DNA of 64,000 bases from Frateuria soli (GTDB lineage Bacteria; Pseudomonadota; Gammaproteobacteria; Xanthomonadales; Rhodanobacteraceae). A program made the position numbers and the translations under genes. Shown piece after piece: positions 60,949 to 64,000 of this stretch. The notes beneath the pieces are model-generated. The model ran no database searches, was not told the DNA's origin, and was given only the letters and a program-made list of their open reading frames with translations. Numbering within the stretch: the first letter of the stretch is position 1; each line of letters opens with the position of its first letter. The stretch is taken from NCBI RefSeq assembly GCF_021117385.1, contig NZ_CP088252.1:2480001-2544000 (forward strand), written 5' to 3'.

Positions 60949-60970
60949 GGGCGCCGGGGCGGCCCTGGGG

Positions 60971-61053
60971 TGGGTCGCGAAGAGCAAGTGGGCCCCTGCA
61001 GCGGCGCGCGTCATCGTCGCCCGCCCGGTAGGAGCCCACTTGTGGGCGATGCC
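60971..61053. repeat. Degenerate inverted repeat with GGAGCCCACTTGTGGGC arm
   Basis: TGGGTCGCGAAGAGCAAGTG (60971 on) opposes GGAGCCCACTTGTGGGCGAT (61031 on). A different palindrome family from the GGAGCGCAC repeats, in the spacer between the convergent acyl-CoA dehydrogenase and pgeF genes. Confidence 0.55.
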
Positions 61054-61112
61054 TTCCTGCCGCCGCGGAAGAACATCCCCGCAAGTCCCGCGACGAGGCC
61101 CCGGCGGCAACC

Positions 61113-61856
61113 TCAGTCGCGCCAGACCAGGGTGGCAAAGCGACCGCTGCCGGCCCCGTCCCGGCGGTAGGAATAGAAGCGCTCGTCCGCCAGCGTGTCG
61201 AAGCCGCCGCCATGGATGCGCATGACGCCCGCCGTAGCGAGCCTGTGCCGCGCCAGGCTGGCCAGGCCGCAATGCCAGTGCCCCGGCCGCGTCGCCCTGA
61301 AACAGGTGGAGGCCTCCGCGTTGCGTTCCACGAAAGCGGCCCGCACTTCCTCGCCCACCTCGTAGGAATCCGGTCCGATGCACGGTCCCAGCCACGCCAG
61401 CAGCCGGGCGGGCGGTGTGCCCATCGCGTCGATGGTCGCCTCCAGCACCCCCGCGGCCAGCCCGCGCCAGCCCGCATGCGCGGCGCCGATGCGTGCGCCG
61501 TCTTCGCTGCAGAACAACACCGGCAGGCAGTCGGCGGTGAGGATCGCCAGGACCGTCCCGGGCAGATGGGCGACAGCTGCGTCCGCCTGCGGCTCGTCGT
61601 CACTCGCGAGCGGGCCGAGTTGGGCGACGGTGGTGCCATGCACCTGGCGCAACCAGCGCGGCCCGGACGGCAGGTCGAGTGCGTGGCCCAACGCGTCGCG
61701 ATTACTGGCGACCGCCTCGAGGCTGTCACCCGTGCGCAGCCCGAGATTGAAGCGCGCATAGTCGCCGGTGGAAACGCCGGGGCCGTGGCGCGTGGTCACC
61801 GCTGCGTGCACGCCACGCGGCGCGGGCCAGTCGGGGAGGATCCAGGGGTCGGTCAT
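61113..61856 (-). CDS. pgeF: Peptidoglycan editing factor PgeF (YfiH/LACC1 family)
   Basis: 247-residue purine-nucleoside-phosphorylase-like hydrolase that prevents misincorporation of L-Ser into peptidoglycan precursors. The metal-site His-Cys-His set is visible: WLRQVHGTTVAQL, LTADCLPVLFCSEDG and IGAAHAGWRGLAAGVLEATI. Also GPCIGPDSYEVGEEVRAAF. It follows rluD on the same strand (78 nt), the common gammaproteobacterial order. Confidence 0.94.
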   Translation of the reverse strand: MTDPWILPDWPAPRGVHAAVTTRHGPGVSTGDYARFNLGLRTGDSLEAVASNRDALGHALDLPSGPRWLRQVHGTTVAQLGPLASDDEPQADAAVAHLPGTVLAILTADCLPVLFCSEDGARIGAAHAGWRGLAAGVLEATIDAMGTPPARLLAWLGPCIGPDSYEVGEEVRAAFVERNAEASTCFRATRPGHWHCGLASLARHRLATAGVMRIHGGGFDTLADERFYSYRRDGAGSGRFATLVWRD

Positions 61857-61934
61857 GGGATGGCCGTCACGGGGGAGCGTCAAGCATAGCGCGCCAGCCC
61901 CCGCCTCCCCGCCGTGGATGGCGGAGGCTGCGGG

Positions 61935-62903
61935 CTAAGGCTCGCGCTGCTCCAGCGCATCGGCATGCAGGGCCGCGATCAGTGCCTCCATGTCCGCCGG
62001 CCGCTTCGCCTCGAACGCCATCTGCTCGCCCGTCGCGGGATGCTCGAATGCCAGACGTTCGGCATGCAGCGCCTGCCGGCGGAAGCCGCGCAAGGCCGCG
62101 ACCAGCTCCGGCGTCGCGCCCTTGGGCAGGCGCAGGCTGCCGCCGTACAGCGGATCGCCGACCAGCGGGTGGTGGATGTGCGCCATGTGCACCCGGATCT
62201 GGTGCGTGCGGCCAGTCTCCAGGTTGCACTGGATCAGGCTGTGGGCGCGGAAGCGCTCGCGCAGTCGGTAATGGGTGATGGCGTGCTTGCCGTCGTCCTC
62301 GTCGCGCACGGCCTGGCGCAGGCGGTCGCCCATGTGCCGGCCGATCGGCGCATCGACGGTGCCGCCGGCCACCAGGGTACCGAGCACGACCGCTTCGTAC
62401 TGCCGCTCCACCTCATGGCGCGAGAGCATGTCCACCAGCGCGGTGTGCGCGGCCAGCGACCTGGCCACCACCATCAGGCCGGAGGTGTCCTTGTCCAGCC
62501 GGTGCACGATGCCCGCGCGCGGCAGCTCGGCCAGCGCGGGGTCGTGGTGCAGCAGCGCGTTGAGCAGCGTGCCGGCCGGGTTGCCGGCGCCCGGATGCAC
62601 CACCAGCCCGGCTGGCTTGTCCAGCACCATCACGTGTCCGTCCTCGTACACGACGGAAAGGTCGATCGCCTCGGGGGCGCTTTCCACCTCGTTGGCCAGC
62701 TCGACCTCCAGCCGCACCTGCTCGCCGCCACGCAGCAGCTGGCGGGGCGGCGCCACGGCGCCGTCCAGGGTCACCCCGCCGGCCTTGATCCAGCCGGCCA
62801 GGCGCGAGCGCGAATAGTCCGGGAACATCTCGGCCAGCGCCTGGTCGAAGCGCTTGCCTGCCGCCGACAGCGGGACCTGGGCCTGATGCCGGATGACGGT
62901 CAT
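61935..62903 (-). CDS. rluD: 23S rRNA pseudouridine(1911/1915/1917) synthase RluD
   Basis: Makes three pseudouridines in helix 69 of 23S rRNA. The 322-residue protein has an N-terminal S4 RNA-binding domain ([20 protein letters not shown]) and the synthase core with the catalytic Asp in [19 protein letters not shown]. It also has [20 protein letters not shown] and [20 protein letters not shown]. The start at 62903 gives [16 protein letters not shown]. It is divergent from bamD across a 68-bp promoter region, an arrangement conserved in gammaproteobacteria. Confidence 0.96.
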   Translation of the reverse strand: MTVIRHQAQVPLSAAGKRFDQALAEMFPDYSRSRLAGWIKAGGVTLDGAVAPPRQLLRGGEQVRLEVELANEVESAPEAIDLSVVYEDGHVMVLDKPAGLVVHPGAGNPAGTLLNALLHHDPALAELPRAGIVHRLDKDTSGLMVVARSLAAHTALVDMLSRHEVERQYEAVVLGTLVAGGTVDAPIGRHMGDRLRQAVRDEDDGKHAITHYRLRERFRAHSLIQCNLETGRTHQIRVHMAHIHHPLVGDPLYGGSLRLPKGATPELVAALRGFRRQALHAERLAFEHPATGEQMAFEAKRPADMEALIAALHADALEQREP

Positions 62904-62971
62904 GCCGCCCTCCGCGGGTGGCCGACGGTTTGGGCTATCATCCCCACGATCACATCCATAAAAATTTCCCA

Positions 62972-63799
62972 ATGCGCTTATTCTTCAAACTGCTCGCCGT
63001 GCTGGTCCTGGGCCTGTCCCTGGGCGCCTGCTCGATGTTCGGCCACAAACGCGAGACCATCGACACCATGCCGGTGGAGAAGCTCTACGCCACCGCCCAC
63101 GACGACCTGATGAACGGCGACTACGCCGCGGCGACCAAGGCGTACCAGCGCCTGATCGCACGCTTTCCGTCGGGCGAGTACAACGAGCAGTCGCAGCTGG
63201 AGCTGGCCTACTCGCAGTACAAGGACAGCCAGCCGGACGACGCCTACTCGACGATCAACCGCTTCATCAAGACGTACCCGACCCAGAAACATGTCGATTA
63301 TGCCTATTACCTGCGCGGCCTGATCAATTTCGGCCGCACCAGCGGCGTGATCGAGCGCTTCATTTCGCGCGAGGGCTCGCAGGCGCGGCGCGACCAGGCG
63401 TACAACCTGCAGGCGTTCGACGACTTCTCCGAACTTGCCCGCCGCTTCCCCGACAGCGCCTACACCGCCGATGCGCGCCAGCGCATGATCTACCTGCGCA
63501 ACATCCTGGCGCAGTACGAGATCAACGTCGCCAAGTTCTACCTGCGCAACAAGGCCTTCGTGGCCTCTGCCGACCGCGCGCAGTACGTGGTCGAGCACTA
63601 CCAGCAGGCGCCGCAGACGGGGGATGCCCTGGCCATCCTCGCCCGCAGCTACCTGGCGCTGGACCAGAAGGAGCAGGCCGAGAACGTGCGCAAGGTGCTC
63701 GCGCTCAACTATCCCGACCACCCGTACCTGACCGACCCGAAGTGGCCTCATGCGCCGTCCACGTTGCGCAAGATGATTCCCTTCTCCGGGCACCATTGA
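62972..63799 (+). CDS. bamD: Outer membrane assembly lipoprotein BamD
   Basis: Essential TPR lipoprotein of the BAM complex, which inserts beta-barrel proteins into the outer membrane. The signal [20 protein letters not shown] ends in a lipobox (SLGA-C). The TPR array begins at [20 protein letters not shown] and includes [35 protein letters not shown] and [20 protein letters not shown]. The 275-residue length is usual. A strong intrinsic terminator follows directly. Confidence 0.97.
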   Translation: MRLFFKLLAVLVLGLSLGACSMFGHKRETIDTMPVEKLYATAHDDLMNGDYAAATKAYQRLIARFPSGEYNEQSQLELAYSQYKDSQPDDAYSTINRFIKTYPTQKHVDYAYYLRGLINFGRTSGVIERFISREGSQARRDQAYNLQAFDDFSELARRFPDSAYTADARQRMIYLRNILAQYEINVAKFYLRNKAFVASADRAQYVVEHYQQAPQTGDALAILARSYLALDQKEQAENVRKVLALNYPDHPYLTDPKWPHAPSTLRKMIPFSGHH

Positions 63800-63800
63800 G

Positions 63801-63833
63801 AAAAGAGGCCGGCGGATCGCCGGCCTTTTTTTT
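63801..63833 (+). terminator. Intrinsic terminator of bamD
   Basis: GGCCGGC (63807-63813), loop GGATC, GCCGGCC (63819-63825) followed by eight T residues. AAAA on the 5' side may allow it to act for the converging nadE transcript too. It is the clearest rho-independent terminator in the window. Confidence 0.93.
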
Positions 63834-63861
63834 GTAACGTCGTCCCGCGCGCCGCCGTGCA

Positions 63862-63894
63862 GGATGGCGGTCGCACACGGATGCGCTCCTGCGA
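63862..63894. repeat. Degenerate single arm of the GGAGCGCAC repeat
   Basis: TGCAGGATGGCGGTCGCACA...GATGCGCTCCTGC, a worn copy lying just downstream of the nadE stop. Confidence 0.45.
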
Positions 63895-63898
63895 GGTG

Positions 63899-64000
63899 CT
63901 ACTTCCAGCCGGACGTGATCGGGTAGCGGCGCTCGCGGCCGAAGGCCCGGGTGGTCACGCGGGGACCGGGGGCCGCCTGGCGGCGCTTGAACTCGTTGCG
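63899..64000 (-). CDS. nadE: NAD+ synthase, C-terminal end only
   Basis: The last 33 codons of a gene that continues beyond the right edge. The translation ends KRRQAAPGPRVTTRAFGRE then RRYPITSGWK and TAG. The stretch KRRQ-xxPG-R-V-xxRAFGRERRYPITSG is the conserved end of bacterial glutamine-dependent NAD+ synthetase, which amidates deamido-NAD. It is convergent with bamD. Identification rests only on this short but distinctive tail. Confidence 0.8.
   Translation of the reverse strand, partial: RNEFKRRQAAPGPRVTTRAFGRERRYPITSGWK

Noticed and set aside
1-64000. tRNA, rRNA or CRISPR arrays
   Set aside because: I read both strands for TTC-loop motifs, CCA ends, and regularly spaced direct repeats and found none. 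A tRNAscan or CRISPR search would be needed to exclude divergent cases.

Overview
The window is a 64-kb piece of a high-GC gammaproteobacterial chromosome. The closest fit is the order Xanthomonadales, probably the Rhodanobacteraceae (Rhodanobacter, Dyella or Frateuria-like). This rests on gene content and order (dnaE-accA-tilS, rluD/bamD, an FMN riboswitch with ribE-ribBA), proline-rich envelope proteins and dispersed intergenic palindromes. I could not run a database search, so the taxon is inferred. I see no tRNA, rRNA, CRISPR array, prophage or intact transposase gene.

Left part (1-13.5 kb): housekeeping genes. These are the 3' part of dnaE, then accA, a decayed VOC-family pseudogene, a NYN-domain protein, tilS, xseB, ispA, a DUF4870 membrane protein, pmbA, a DUF1653 protein and darP. 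A gene-free island of tandem repeats and stem-loops follows (10109-10732). Next come thrE-like, nfeD and SPFH genes on the minus strand.

Centre (13.6-33.0 kb, minus strand): the most unusual locus, about 19 kb of genes all on one strand. In reading order it encodes a periplasmic adaptor (MacA/HlyD type), one LolD/MacB-type ATPase, then TEN FtsX/MacB-type permeases arranged as five consecutive A+B pairs. A sigma-54 response regulator, a small secreted protein and a sensor histidine kinase close the set. A near-perfect -24/-12 sigma-54 promoter lies 37 nt before the adaptor gene. A cluster of TGTCCGC/GCGGACA half-sites lies 62-113 bp further upstream. The likely circuit is: kinase senses envelope signal, regulator binds the upstream sites, RpoN transcribes the whole set including the regulator itself. 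A single ATPase and adaptor would then serve five alternative permease heterodimers. A 268-bp MITE-like element with 32-bp perfect terminal inverted repeats sits inside pair 1 and appears to supply the ribosome-binding site of the second permease.

Right of that (33-45.8 kb, mostly minus strand): an aldo-keto reductase, an exported alpha/beta hydrolase, pgpA, thiL, nusB, ribH, ldcA, ribBA, ribE with its FMN riboswitch, ribD, nrdR, glyA and a DUF817 protein. A small exported NTF2-like protein is on the plus strand. ribBA has a degenerate GTP cyclohydrolase II half.

Last part (45.9-64 kb): ettA, pyrF, three poorly known genes (a secreted Cys-containing protein, a TfoX-N protein, a seven-repeat FG-GAP propeller), two paralogous proline-rich membrane-anchored proteins, an EF-G-like GTPase lacking the catalytic histidine, a DJ-1/PfpI protein, a SET-domain protein, a lipoprotein, a long acyl-CoA dehydrogenase, pgeF, rluD, bamD with a clear terminator, and the last 33 codons of nadE.

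Several families of short dispersed palindromic repeats occupy the intergenic spaces. In two places (ldcA, ribD) a repeat supplies the stop codon of the neighbouring gene.
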